Shown piece after piece: positions 8,031-16,516 of a stretch of DNA of 64,000 nucleotides. Position numbers and translations under genes: made by a program. Source of the stretch: Hyphomicrobiales bacterium (GTDB lineage Bacteria > Pseudomonadota > Alphaproteobacteria > Rhizobiales > Phreatobacteraceae). Each line of letters starts with the position of its first letter. Position 1 is the first letter of the stretch. The stretch is from contig JAFKKV010000012.1 of NCBI GenBank assembly GCA_017304475.1, positions 345,169 through 409,168 on the forward strand, read 5' to 3'. The notes beneath the pieces are model-generated. The model saw nothing but the letters and a program-made list of their open reading frames with translations, did not search any database and was not told the origin of the DNA.

Positions 8031-8984
8031 GTGCTTGTCTCGCGTTCTAGCCAACATACCGGGGGAGAGCGACGTGACCTGCGCATTCCGCGGGGTATCG
8101 TCATCATCCGTTACGCCGCGTCGAAAGGCGGCCGGGCGGCGCCGGCCATCGTCCTGACCGTGCCGCGGGGATCTGGCGCGGAGCTGATCGATCTGACCGA
8201 GCGGGCCGAGCAGACCCTGCCTCAGCCCGGGGCGGCGACGGTTGTCCGCGCGCAACGCGACACGACGATTTCGCTGGACGTCGTCCCGAGCCATATGGGC
8301 GGCAGCCTGGATGCCGAAATCCATGTCGAGCGGATGACCGCGACGACCTTTCAACCCGAGGGTCGCCGGCCGCCGGCACCGCCCTTTGCCGTTTCGCCTG
8401 ACCTCATGGCGGACCTGCAGGTGCTGGCCCATGTCTCCCGGCGCGGCGACATCGTCGCCGACAGTGGCGAATGGATCTGTGGTCCACAGGTGCCGATGTC
8501 GATCGAGGGGATCGAGATCCGGCTCGGCCGGCTGGCGGCCGATCTCGACATCATGGTGTCCGGCTCGGCGCGGGGCAAGCTGCCGATCCACTTCCCGGTG
8601 ACCTCGTCGGGGATCTTCGTCGGCACCCGCGGCCGCGCGGCGCCACTGACGACGCTCACATTTTCGCTGATCGGCCGTGCCGCTTCGGCGTTTCAGCTCT
8701 CCGTGGACGCGGTGTTTCTGTCCGCGCCGGTGGTGTCGAAGCTCGGCAATTCGATCGAGCTTTCGGGGCCGACCGGAAATGAACCGCTGGTCGGCCTTCG
8801 CCTTGCGTTGCGGGCGCTGGGCCGGGCGGGCGTGCAAGTGCCTTCGCTCCGGCCGGTGGCGCCAATTCCACTCCGGCCGGCGACAGAAGGCGCAAACCAG
8901 GGAGACGTCTCATCGAGGAATCTTGCGGCCGGCTCCGCCGGGCGTGTTCGTGTATTCAAGGCCTCACGTTTGCGAGGCGATTAG
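8031..8984 (+). CDS. Uncharacterised protein between two RTX genes
   Basis: 317 aa, GTG start with a G-rich ribosome site (TGGGGG) about 6 nt upstream. I do not recognise a family. It lacks a signal peptide and clear membrane helices. The composition suggests mostly beta structure with alternating hydrophobic strands (LDIMVSGSARGKLPIHFPV; LTTLTFSLIGRAASAFQLSV), followed by a Pro/Arg-rich C-terminal 60 residues that may be disordered. It ends 43 bp before the second RTX gene and is probably co-transcribed with it. Position between two RTX genes points to a role in the secreted surface layer, but this is inference from neighbourhood only. Confidence 0.7.
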   Translation: MLVSRSSQHTGGERRDLRIPRGIVIIRYAASKGGRAAPAIVLTVPRGSGAELIDLTERAEQTLPQPGAATVVRAQRDTTISLDVVPSHMGGSLDAEIHVERMTATTFQPEGRRPPAPPFAVSPDLMADLQVLAHVSRRGDIVADSGEWICGPQVPMSIEGIEIRLGRLAADLDIMVSGSARGKLPIHFPVTSSGIFVGTRGRAAPLTTLTFSLIGRAASAFQLSVDAVFLSAPVVSKLGNSIELSGPTGNEPLVGLRLALRALGRAGVQVPSLRPVAPIPLRPATEGANQGDVSSRNLAAGSAGRVRVFKASRLRGD

Positions 8985-9027
8985 GGTCAGGTGAGCGTAA
9001 CCGCTTGGTCTAGAAGGGAGTGCCGTG

Positions 9028-10152
9028 ATGGCAACTTACGACTACACCCAAGCCCAGTTGAATGAAAAACTTGATTCAACAGGGACTTTTTCCGAATCGG
9101 ATGTCAACGCCATCCTGAAAGGCCTCGAAGACGCCGGGGTTTTTTCCGCCAATAGTACAGCGGGCGAGCTTGGTCGTGGGGAAAGCCTTTTCCTCGGAGA
9201 TCCCTCGCAGTCGGATAGCGAAGAGTTTCTTCTCTACGAAGGCGATCCGACCGAACAGGTGAAGATCACCGGCGACAACAAATATGTGATCTTCGAGACG
9301 ACCGAGAGCATCGACGTCAATATCAAGGCGTCGGGCAACACGGTCGTGGCCACTGGTGCGGGCAGCGACGTGATCACCAGCAATGGCGCGAGCCGGGACT
9401 ATATCGTCGCCGGCGACGGTGACAATGTCGTTCATTCCGGCGCTGGGGCCGATACGGTCATTGCCGGAACGGGCAATGACACGATCGACGGCGGTGCCGG
9501 CAATGATTGGATCTCGGCCGGCGACGGCGACGATTCCATCATCGGCGGCAGCGGCAACGACACCCTGTTCGGCGGCGCCGGTGACGATACCGTCGATGGC
9601 GGTGCCGGCAATGACGTCATCGATGCGGGCACGGGCGACAACTATGTCGATGCCGGCAGCGGCGACGACTCCGTGCTCGGCGGTTCGGGCAACGACACCA
9701 TCCTCGGTGGTTCCGGTAACGACACCATCGACGGCGGTGGCGGCGACAATGTCATCGATGCCGGCAGCGGCAATGACTACGTGGTCTCGGGCTCGGGCAA
9801 CGACACCATTTTCGGTGGCGCGGGCGACGACACCATCATTGGCGGCGGCGGCGACAATGTCATCGACGGCGGTTCCGGCAATGACGTGCTGACCTTCTTC
9901 AGCGGCAATGATTCGGTGCTCGGCGGTTCGGGCAACGATAATTTCTACAGCATGACCGAAGGCGGCACGCTCGGGCACGACACCATCTATGGCGGTTCGG
10001 GCAACGACACGCTCTATATCGATCATCTGCAGAGCGACATTGCCGAGGGCGGCCTGGTCGTGTCCGGTTCGTCCACCGAGATCACCTTCAACAACGGCGA
10101 TACGCTCAAGATCTTCGACGTCGAGCACATCGTCTTCAAGTCGACGACCTGA
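9028..10152 (+). CDS. RTX (hemolysin-type) calcium-binding protein
   Basis: 374 aa. ATG 9028 is preferred over GTG 9025 because GAAGGGAG lies about 8 nt upstream. Residues 1-60 form a non-repetitive, possibly helical head (MATYDYTQAQLNEKLDSTG). Next comes a beta region with a parallel beta-helix pattern. Residues about 115-330 carry degenerate and canonical RTX nonapeptides (GGSGNDTxxGG). The tail (LKIFDVEHIVFKSTT) has the hydrophobic character of RTX C-terminal secretion signals. The protein is acidic, lacks a Sec signal and has few aromatic residues, as expected for an exported type I substrate. Unlike the RTX protein at 6528 it has no Hint domain. The likely exporter is at 20102-23201. A structural or adhesive role is more likely than enzymatic, since no catalytic domain is visible. 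Confidence 0.92.
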   Translation: MATYDYTQAQLNEKLDSTGTFSESDVNAILKGLEDAGVFSANSTAGELGRGESLFLGDPSQSDSEEFLLYEGDPTEQVKITGDNKYVIFETTESIDVNIKASGNTVVATGAGSDVITSNGASRDYIVAGDGDNVVHSGAGADTVIAGTGNDTIDGGAGNDWISAGDGDDSIIGGSGNDTLFGGAGDDTVDGGAGNDVIDAGTGDNYVDAGSGDDSVLGGSGNDTILGGSGNDTIDGGGGDNVIDAGSGNDYVVSGSGNDTIFGGAGDDTIIGGGGDNVIDGGSGNDVLTFFSGNDSVLGGSGNDNFYSMTEGGTLGHDTIYGGSGNDTLYIDHLQSDIAEGGLVVSGSSTEITFNNGDTLKIFDVEHIVFKSTT

Positions 10153-10199
10153 CCATAAGACATCGTTTGAGACGTTCATCGGCGCGGTTCGCCCCCACT

Positions 10200-10282
10200 C
10201 GTCTTCCCCGGGCCTGGCCCGGGGATCCACGACTTCAGAGCAGAACAAGTCGTGGGTGGCCGGGACAAGCCCGGTCAAGACG
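10200..10282. repeat. Paired REP-like palindromic element
   Basis: Nested inverted repeats: CGTCTT (10200-10205) pairs with AAGACG (10277-10282). CCCCGGGCC and GGCCCGGGG (10206-10224) form a stem, CCACGACTT pairs with AAGTCGTGG, and CCGGG-ACAAG-CCCGG lies at 10260-10274. The same unit recurs near 39.5 kb and 51.2 kb. It sits between the RTX gene and the SapC pair. Confidence 0.75.
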
Positions 10283-10428
10283 ATGCGCAGTCGCGTTGGA
10301 ACGCGTTCTCAAGCGGTCTCTAAGGTCTCCGTCGGTGCGATCCGCAAATCTGGGAGAGGGGTCCATCCGGACCTCTCTTTCATTTTTTGCGCGCCAGTCA
10401 AAACCTTGGTCCGGGTAAGTTCCGCTCG

Positions 10429-11199
10429 ATGTCGTTTCTGCGCAGTCTTTACGAAACGCCGACGCCGATCGATGCAGCCTGGGGGCATCACCGGATCTTC
10501 ACCCACCATGCCTACAAGATCGTCCGGGAAGCCCAGTTCGCGCCGATCGTCATGGCGGAGGCCCAGGAGCTCGCGCGCTGGTTCCCGATCTGCTGGGCTC
10601 TCGATGAGGATGACGAGCCGGTGCTCGTCGCGTTCAGGAGCCTGCTCGCCGGCGGGCAGGGCTATCCCGGCGATGCGAGCTTCCGCGAAGACTGTCTTCC
10701 CCGCGTTCTCGGCGCCTATCCCCTGGTCGTGCCCAGCAGCGAAAGCCTGGAACGACGCCAGGTGCTCGCCGACCGGGCGATCTCGGACAATCCGACCGAT
10801 ATCGGTGCGCCGCTGCTGACGGCCGAAGGCAAATTCACCCGCGCGGCGCTGACACGGGCCAAGGTCGCCATTGGCGTCGCGGGCGCGCTGCCGGCGACGG
10901 CCGCGCTGTCGCGGGCCCTGTTCGACCACGGCATGCTTGAGCCCTGGGCCGTCGACCTGGATCTCGGCCATGGCCAGCGGGCGACTTTCGACAGGCTGCT
11001 CATCATCGCAACCAGGAAGCTCGATGACCCGCTGCTGCATTCGATCATCGTCGACGGCGGCGTCGATGCCGGCCTGCTGGTGGCGACGCACAGGCTGTCG
11101 CTGTTTCGCATGAGCGCGTTGTTGACCGCCGCGCGGCGCGATGTTCAGAAGACGCGCGAAGCCGTTGCCGAGCCGCTGGCCGCGGTCAGCCTGCCATGA
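10429..11199 (+). CDS. SapC-like protein (first copy)
   Basis: 256 aa from ATG 10429; the ribosome site is weak (GGGTAAG), and an upstream in-frame ATG at 10387 lies in repeat-adjacent DNA. The pattern of an FPICWALDEDDEPVLVAF segment followed by LLAGGQGYPGDASFREDCLPRVLGAYPLVV fits the SapC family, named after a protein genetically linked to S-layer expression in Campylobacter. The biochemical role of the family is not established. It overlaps a second SapC-like gene by 4 nt (ATGA), and a glycosyltransferase follows, also overlapping. Synteny with RTX genes suggests a role in making or anchoring a surface layer, which is inference. There is no signal peptide, so the protein is probably cytoplasmic. 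Confidence 0.8.
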   Translation: MSFLRSLYETPTPIDAAWGHHRIFTHHAYKIVREAQFAPIVMAEAQELARWFPICWALDEDDEPVLVAFRSLLAGGQGYPGDASFREDCLPRVLGAYPLVVPSSESLERRQVLADRAISDNPTDIGAPLLTAEGKFTRAALTRAKVAIGVAGALPATAALSRALFDHGMLEPWAVDLDLGHGQRATFDRLLIIATRKLDDPLLHSIIVDGGVDAGLLVATHRLSLFRMSALLTAARRDVQKTREAVAEPLAAVSLP

Positions 11200-12041
11200 C
11201 CACGGCTGCCAGCAAGCCTGCCGCGTTCCGATTTGTGCCGGTCAAGGAGGCCGGGCTCTCCGGCTGGTCGCGGCTCGAGGCTTTTCCCTGGCTGGACCAG
11301 GTCGGGGTGCTGCCGCTTGCCGATACCGAGTTCATGGCGCTGTCGCATTTCTGCCCCCTGGCGATCGAGATGCACGAGCAGGGCCCGCGGCCCGTCGCGA
11401 TCGTCCATGCGCGGTTTGTCTGCCATCGGCTCCTGTCCGAGGATTTCCGCTGGCGGCCACCCTATGCGCCGCTCGCCCTGCGCAGCCTGCCGTTCTGGAA
11501 CGGCGCGGCGATGGCGGCCGAGGCCATCGAGATCTGCCCGGACCTGGCCCAGGCGACCGCCGATCCGAAATCCCGCCAGGCCATGTTCGGGCAGAAGGGC
11601 AAGCCGACGCAGTCCTATGCGGCGATCACGTCGATGCTGGACCGCATCGCCAGGAGCCATGGGAAATTGCGCAACGCCGCGAAGGTCCTGCTCGCGGCCG
11701 ATTTGCTGGCCCCGCTTGCCGATCTCGGCGGGGGCGCCTTGCAAGCGCTTCATACCATCGATCCCGAGGCCATGTCGGCCCTGTCGCCCGGCCGCCTGAT
11801 GGGCCTGACTGCCGACAGCTGCTGTCCGCTGGAGCTCGCAACCGCGATCACCTTTTCCCGGCGCTGGCTGGCCAAGGACGCGCTGAGGAGCGCCGACGGC
11901 CAGTTTCCGACAATGGCGGGCGCCAGGCAGAGGGCCCAGGAGCATGCCGTGGTCGAGCCGCTGGATCAGCTGTTCGGGCTCGACGACAGTCCGCTGTTTT
12001 CCTTCGACGACTTTCTTCGCAACCACGCGGGCGCGCCATGA
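11196..12041 (+). CDS. SapC-like protein (second copy)
   Basis: 281 aa, starting at the ATGA overlap with the first SapC-like gene. FMALSHFCPLAIEMHEQGPRPVAIVHARF and FRWRPPYAPLALRSLPF match the SapC layout (proline-rich 'xYxPxxLRxxPF' block). A 90-residue helical C-terminal extension ends in LDDSPLFSFDDFLRNHAG. The two SapC-like proteins differ clearly from each other, so they may form a heteromer rather than being a recent duplication. The 3' end overlaps the glycosyltransferase start by 4 nt, indicating a tight three-gene unit. No catalytic residues are known for the family. Confidence 0.72.
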   Translation: MTTAASKPAAFRFVPVKEAGLSGWSRLEAFPWLDQVGVLPLADTEFMALSHFCPLAIEMHEQGPRPVAIVHARFVCHRLLSEDFRWRPPYAPLALRSLPFWNGAAMAAEAIEICPDLAQATADPKSRQAMFGQKGKPTQSYAAITSMLDRIARSHGKLRNAAKVLLAADLLAPLADLGGGALQALHTIDPEAMSALSPGRLMGLTADSCCPLELATAITFSRRWLAKDALRSADGQFPTMAGARQRAQEHAVVEPLDQLFGLDDSPLFSFDDFLRNHAGAP

Positions 12042-13336
12042 ACGGCATCGATATCCTGTTCGTTCACAACAATTTCCCCGCGCAGTTCCGCAATCTCGCG
12101 CAGAAATTCGCGTCCCATCCGAATATCCGGGTCAAGGCGATCGGCATGGCGTCGGCGCCCGGAATGGCCCGCATCGAGCTGCAGAAGTACAATTTCTCCG
12201 GCCGGGAACTCAGTTCGGTTCATGCCTTCGCCCGCCGCTTCGAAATGGAGGCGCGGCGCAGCGAGCAGATCATCTACGCAGCCAATGCGCTCAAATTATC
12301 GGGCTTCTACCCGAAGCTCATCTATGTGCATCCGGGCTGGGGCGAGGCGCTGCCGCTGCGCTCGCTGTTTCCGGCCGCGACGATCTGCTCCTATTCCGAA
12401 TTCTACTATTGGCCGTTCGGCGCGGATGTCGGCTTCGACAAGGAATTTCCGTCCTTCGGCGTCGACGGCGAGGTGCGCATTTCGCTGCGCAATGCCGCGA
12501 CGCTGCTCGCGCTTGTCGACGCCGACCTGTCGATCGCACCGACCCATTGGCAGCGCACCGTGTTTCCGGAGGAGTTCCACCGGAAGATCCATGTCGTCCA
12601 TGACGGGCTGGATATCGCGCGCCTGACCGCGCTGGGCGGGCCGGGGATCAGCCAGATCAACGGCGAGGCGGTCCGGCCGGGCGACGAAATCGTGACCTTC
12701 GTCGCGCGCAATCTCGAACCCTATCGCGGCTTCCACATCTTCATGCGCGCCCTGCCGGCCATCCTGCGCGCGCGGCCGAATGCCAGGATCTATATCGTCG
12801 GCCAGGACAATGTTTCCTACGGAACCAGGCCGGAGGCCCATGCCAATTGGCGGCAGGCCATGATGGCGGAAGTCGGCGGCGAGATCGACCAGCGCCGCGT
12901 GCATTTCCTGGGGCAGCTGCCTTACGAGAAATATCTCAGGCTCTTGAAGGTCTCGTCGGCGCATGTCTACCTGACCTATCCCTTTGTGCTGTCATGGTCG
13001 ATGCTGGAGGCCATGGCGCTCGGCTGCCTGATCGTCGGTTCCGATACGCCGCCGGTCACCGAGATCATCCAGGACGGGGTCAACGGCCTGCTGGTGCCCT
13101 TCTTCGGCGTCGAGGAGATCGCGGCGACCGTCGTCGAGGCGTTGAGCGATCCGGCCCGCCATGCGCCCTTGCGCGCCGCGGCGGCGGAGACGGTGCTCCG
13201 GCATTACGATTTCGAGAGCGTCATCTGGCCGGCCCATGTCCGGCTGCTGCAGGACTATGTTCTTTCAAACGCCGTTCTCGACACGATCGGCCTTTTGCCG
13301 CAGGTGGACGCCCGGCGCGCCGGCAGGGGCGGCTAA
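12038..13336 (+). CDS. Glycosyltransferase, GT4 family
   Basis: 432 aa. ATG 12038 overlaps the SapC stop by 4 nt and begins with a typical GT-B N-terminus (MNGIDILFVHNNFPAQFRNLA). The N-terminal acceptor-side Rossmann domain runs to about residue 220. The donor-side domain starts at IVTFVARNLEPYRGFHIFMRALP and includes FLGQLPYEKYLRLLKVSSAHVYLTYPFVLSWSMLEAMALG and GCLIVGSDTPPVTEIIQDG, the GT4 nucleotide-sugar region. There are no membrane segments. The last 72 bp overlap, tail to tail, the end of the minus-strand GT2 gene, so the two genes converge without a terminator. The sugar is not predictable. The role is probably glycan transfer for the surface locus. Confidence 0.9.
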   Translation: MNGIDILFVHNNFPAQFRNLAQKFASHPNIRVKAIGMASAPGMARIELQKYNFSGRELSSVHAFARRFEMEARRSEQIIYAANALKLSGFYPKLIYVHPGWGEALPLRSLFPAATICSYSEFYYWPFGADVGFDKEFPSFGVDGEVRISLRNAATLLALVDADLSIAPTHWQRTVFPEEFHRKIHVVHDGLDIARLTALGGPGISQINGEAVRPGDEIVTFVARNLEPYRGFHIFMRALPAILRARPNARIYIVGQDNVSYGTRPEAHANWRQAMMAEVGGEIDQRRVHFLGQLPYEKYLRLLKVSSAHVYLTYPFVLSWSMLEAMALGCLIVGSDTPPVTEIIQDGVNGLLVPFFGVEEIAATVVEALSDPARHAPLRAAAAETVLRHYDFESVIWPAHVRLLQDYVLSNAVLDTIGLLPQVDARRAGRGG

Positions 13337-15778
13337 GGCCGCCATCCATTGGGCCAGGGCGGCGGCGACCGCGGCATGGCCGAGGCCGACCGGCAGCAAC
13401 AGCCGCCGCCTGTCGGCGCGGACCTGTTCGACATCGGGGTCGAAATGGGCGACGGGTATCCCGGCCTCTGCCCAAAGGTCGATGCGCTCGTCGGAAACGC
13501 CAAATCGCCGGGACGCGAAAAAGCACGGACCATAGCCGGCTAAATCAAGCCAGCCGCGCAAGTCGGCGGGAGGAACCTCGCCGGCCCAGGCGACCGGTCC
13601 GGACGCCTGCGCGGCGCCCGGCTCGGCCAGCGCCACCGCCGTGAAGGGCATCACGCCTTCCGCCGTGGCGCTCCGGCTGCCGATCGCGGTGGCGAGACCG
13701 TCCATCGGCTCGTCGCTTCGTGTCGCCAGCAGATAGAGCACATCGGCCCGCAGCGGGCGGCGCGGTTCCAGGGGGGCGTCCGATTGAGATGCCAGGCGGA
13801 AGACATGGAGGCCCAACCGCCGGAAATGAGCGTCCAGGCGTCGGGTCGGCACGTAGCACCGCGCGAAGCGATCCGACCAGCCGGCGGGCAAGGGCGCGCC
13901 TTCGGTATGGCTGAGGAACAAGGCCGCGGGTTTCACGCCGGCGGCCTCGATCAGCCGCAGGTCGGCCGCGGCCATGCGATGGGGATCGACGACCAGCAAG
14001 GCCGCCGCGCGTCCGAGAAACGCGCTCATCGGCGCGGCATCCGCCTCGCCGGGATGGCCGCCGGGGAGCGGCAAAGCGAGGTTCTGGGGCATGTGCTGGC
14101 CGGCGCCGCGCAGCACGAGGGCCGGCCCCTCGGGAGACGGCGCGACATGGGCGAGGAGAAGGTCGGCTGTGTCCAGGCCGAGCCCGGCCGCGATCCGGGG
14201 CGCAAGCGCCTGATCAGGTGCGTCGGGCGAGAGGACGAGCGTGAATGCCCCCCGCTCGGCGAGCCAAGCCCGTTCCAGGCTCGCGGCAAAGCGCGCCAGC
14301 GGATCGGCCTGGAAGAACTGGTCGGCCTCGGCCTGGTAATCGGGAAAGGCGCGTTTCAGGCGCTCCAGATTGCGCCGCACCAGCGAGCGCTTGTCGTCGA
14401 GAAACGAGCGTGAGCCGCCATGGCCGACATAGATGCCGGTGGCACAGACATTGTCGAAGCCGACAGCGCGCGCCGCGAGGCAATAGGCGACATCCTCGAA
14501 ATAGCCCCGGCCATATTCGCTCGGCAGTTCCGGCTGGCGCGCCAGCAGCCTTGCGCTGATCAGCATGCAGAAGCCGACGCCGTTCGGCATCACGACGGTC
14601 GCCTGCCGATTGGCCTGCCAGGCGAGGTCGTTCAACCTTGCGACGTCCCGCTCCGATCCGAGCGGGCTCGACTGGAAGCGGCAAGGCACGCTGGTGTCCT
14701 CGCCATTGTTCGACAGCGGCGTCACCGTTCCGATTCCCGCACCGGCATGGGCGATGTCCTGGAGCCTGCCGATGGCATGGGGCGGCACGATCGTGTCGGC
14801 ATTGAGCAGCAGGACATCCTCGGAACGATGCCGCTGGCGCATCGCCCGATTGACGCTCGCGGCGAAACCCAGATTGACGGCATTGCGGATCAACGCGATC
14901 CGGCCGGACCGGGCGAGCCCGTCGAGAAGGGCGGCGATGGCCGGATCGGGTGTCGCGTCATCCACCGCCACGATCCGGACCTGCCTGTGCTCGGGCAGGT
15001 TCGCCAGCAGGCTGTCGAAACAGGCGCGCGTCGCGTCGAGATCGTCATAGACCGGGACGATCACGAGCAGCATGAGCTGGGTGGGTGGGCCCGCCAGATC
15101 GGATGTCGCCTTCGTTCCGCTCGGCGCGCCGGGCCTGTGAATGGTCGCCGGATGGATCAGGACCTGGTCATGGTCGCAGCTCAGCGCCACAGCCACATGG
15201 TCGTCGTGCCACGCGACATCTCTGTTCGCCGAATAGAGCGCGCCGCCGTCGCCCGCCGGCGCGTCGATCCGCAGCGCGATGGACCATGTGCGCTCCTCAT
15301 CGCGGCAGGTCAGGCTAACCGAAACCGGATGCCGGGCCAGTGCCGATATCGAGAAGCCCGCGTCATCGGCTTCGCAACGCACCAGGACGGAGCGTCCGAG
15401 CCGGGCGAGAGAGCCGAGCAGGGGCAGGGCCTCGGCGCTCGAATCGATCAGCCGGCGAAAGGCTTTCTCGGCCTGTTTCGGCTCGCCTGAAGCGATGATG
15501 GCCTCGTTGGCGAGGCGGTCGAACGGATCGATGAAGGCAGCCTGCGCGAGATCGCTGTTGCCGAGCTCGGCCCGGCCGAGCCGCGCCAGGGCCGAGGCGC
15601 GCAGCACATGGGGCAAGGGATCCGTCCCGCCGGTCGCGCGCACCAGCCGGTCGCTGAGCAGCCAGGCGGTGTGAAAATCCATCCGCCTGAAGGCGTCGCG
15701 GGCCCGCACCAGCAGTTCGGCCGGCGGGGCCATCTGTCCGCAGATCTCCGAAAAGGCGGCAAACCGTCTATCGGCCAC
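13265..15778 (-). CDS. Large glycosyltransferase, GT2 family
   Basis: 837 aa, GTG start with GGAGA about 7 nt upstream, 18 bp after the methyltransferase stop. Residues about 15-130 look like helical TPR-like repeats (ARDAFRRMDFHTAWLLSDRLV). A small beta region comes next. A GT2 domain spans about 235-480: LVIVPVYDDLDATRACFDSL, the Asp pair in VAVDDATPD, LIRNAVNLGFAASVNRAM, and LLLNADT as the DxD-equivalent (Asn-Ala-Asp). The remaining 330 residues are poorly recognisable and may be a degenerate second transferase domain. It is the last gene of a minus-strand operon, and its end overlaps the converging GT4 gene by 72 bp. Family call is firm for the central domain only. Confidence 0.85.
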   Translation of the reverse strand: MADRRFAAFSEICGQMAPPAELLVRARDAFRRMDFHTAWLLSDRLVRATGGTDPLPHVLRASALARLGRAELGNSDLAQAAFIDPFDRLANEAIIASGEPKQAEKAFRRLIDSSAEALPLLGSLARLGRSVLVRCEADDAGFSISALARHPVSVSLTCRDEERTWSIALRIDAPAGDGGALYSANRDVAWHDDHVAVALSCDHDQVLIHPATIHRPGAPSGTKATSDLAGPPTQLMLLVIVPVYDDLDATRACFDSLLANLPEHRQVRIVAVDDATPDPAIAALLDGLARSGRIALIRNAVNLGFAASVNRAMRQRHRSEDVLLLNADTIVPPHAIGRLQDIAHAGAGIGTVTPLSNNGEDTSVPCRFQSSPLGSERDVARLNDLAWQANRQATVVMPNGVGFCMLISARLLARQPELPSEYGRGYFEDVAYCLAARAVGFDNVCATGIYVGHGGSRSFLDDKRSLVRRNLERLKRAFPDYQAEADQFFQADPLARFAASLERAWLAERGAFTLVLSPDAPDQALAPRIAAGLGLDTADLLLAHVAPSPEGPALVLRGAGQHMPQNLALPLPGGHPGEADAAPMSAFLGRAAALLVVDPHRMAAADLRLIEAAGVKPAALFLSHTEGAPLPAGWSDRFARCYVPTRRLDAHFRRLGLHVFRLASQSDAPLEPRRPLRADVLYLLATRSDEPMDGLATAIGSRSATAEGVMPFTAVALAEPGAAQASGPVAWAGEVPPADLRGWLDLAGYGPCFFASRRFGVSDERIDLWAEAGIPVAHFDPDVEQVRADRRRLLLPVGLGHAAVAAALAQWMAALAAPAGAPGVHLRQKADRVENGV

Positions 15779-15796
15779 GCGGCGTCTCCGCTTCGA

Positions 15797-16510
15797 TCAT
15801 GTCTCGTCGAACGCGATGCCGCTGGCCGCCAATTGCGCCAGTACGGTTTCGGTCGCCGCGGCGTCGACGATGGCGATGGCCCAGAGGTCGAACATGGCGC
15901 GCTTGGTCCTCACTTCGGCGAAACCGGCCTCGACCAGCAGGCGGCCGAGCCGCAGGTCGGTGAAGCCGGTCTTGTGCGCCATATAGTCGTTGCCGCGGGC
16001 GATCGCCGGGCGGAAGCCGTAGAGCATGTCGAGCGGCGTCACCGGCCCGGCCGGCGCGACATAGGCCACCGATTCCAGGCCGTCCCTGCGGATCGCCTCG
16101 ATGATCGCCGCGAGGTCCGGGCAGCGGATCAGGGCAAAGCCCGCCGGTTTCAGCACGCGGCGGAACTCGGCGAGCGCCAGGCCGACCTCGTGGTCGTGCA
16201 GATGCTCGATATTGTGGGACGACCACAGGGCATCGAAGCTCGCGTCGCGAACGGCGCGGCGCATGTCGGTCGTCGAGCAGACGATGTCGGGCGCCACGCC
16301 CGGATCGACATCGAGCCGCACTTCCCGCCAGCGCCCGGCGCCGCGGAACACCGGATGCAGGCGGTCGATGCCGGGGGCGCCGCAGCCGACATGGAGGACG
16401 GATCGGGCCGTCTCGGTCACACCGTCCAATGTTTCGTCCACCTGATATGTCGATCCTTGTCCTGAGCGATCGGGGAAGCGTGATCCGGCATCGGGCTTTT
16501 CGGTGAGCAT
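15797..16510 (-). CDS. Class I SAM-dependent methyltransferase
   Basis: 237 aa. Motif I is VLHVGCG near residue 39; the next acidic strand end is VRLDVDP, followed by FDALWSSHNIEHLHDHEVGLALAEFRRVLKPAGFALIRCPD, the typical methyltransferase_11-like run. The start lies 6 bp after the upstream stop, with AGG overlapping that stop. It belongs to the minus-strand glycan operon, so a sugar or lipid-linked glycan is a plausible methyl acceptor. This is inference; the substrate is not shown by the sequence. The C-terminal part (LGRLLVEAGFAEVRTKRAMFDLWAIAIVDA) is typical of sugar/nucleoside-type methyltransferases of this fold. Confidence 0.85.
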   Translation of the reverse strand: MLTEKPDAGSRFPDRSGQGSTYQVDETLDGVTETARSVLHVGCGAPGIDRLHPVFRGAGRWREVRLDVDPGVAPDIVCSTTDMRRAVRDASFDALWSSHNIEHLHDHEVGLALAEFRRVLKPAGFALIRCPDLAAIIEAIRRDGLESVAYVAPAGPVTPLDMLYGFRPAIARGNDYMAHKTGFTDLRLGRLLVEAGFAEVRTKRAMFDLWAIAIVDAAATETVLAQLAASGIAFDET

Positions 16511-16516
16511 CGTAGC

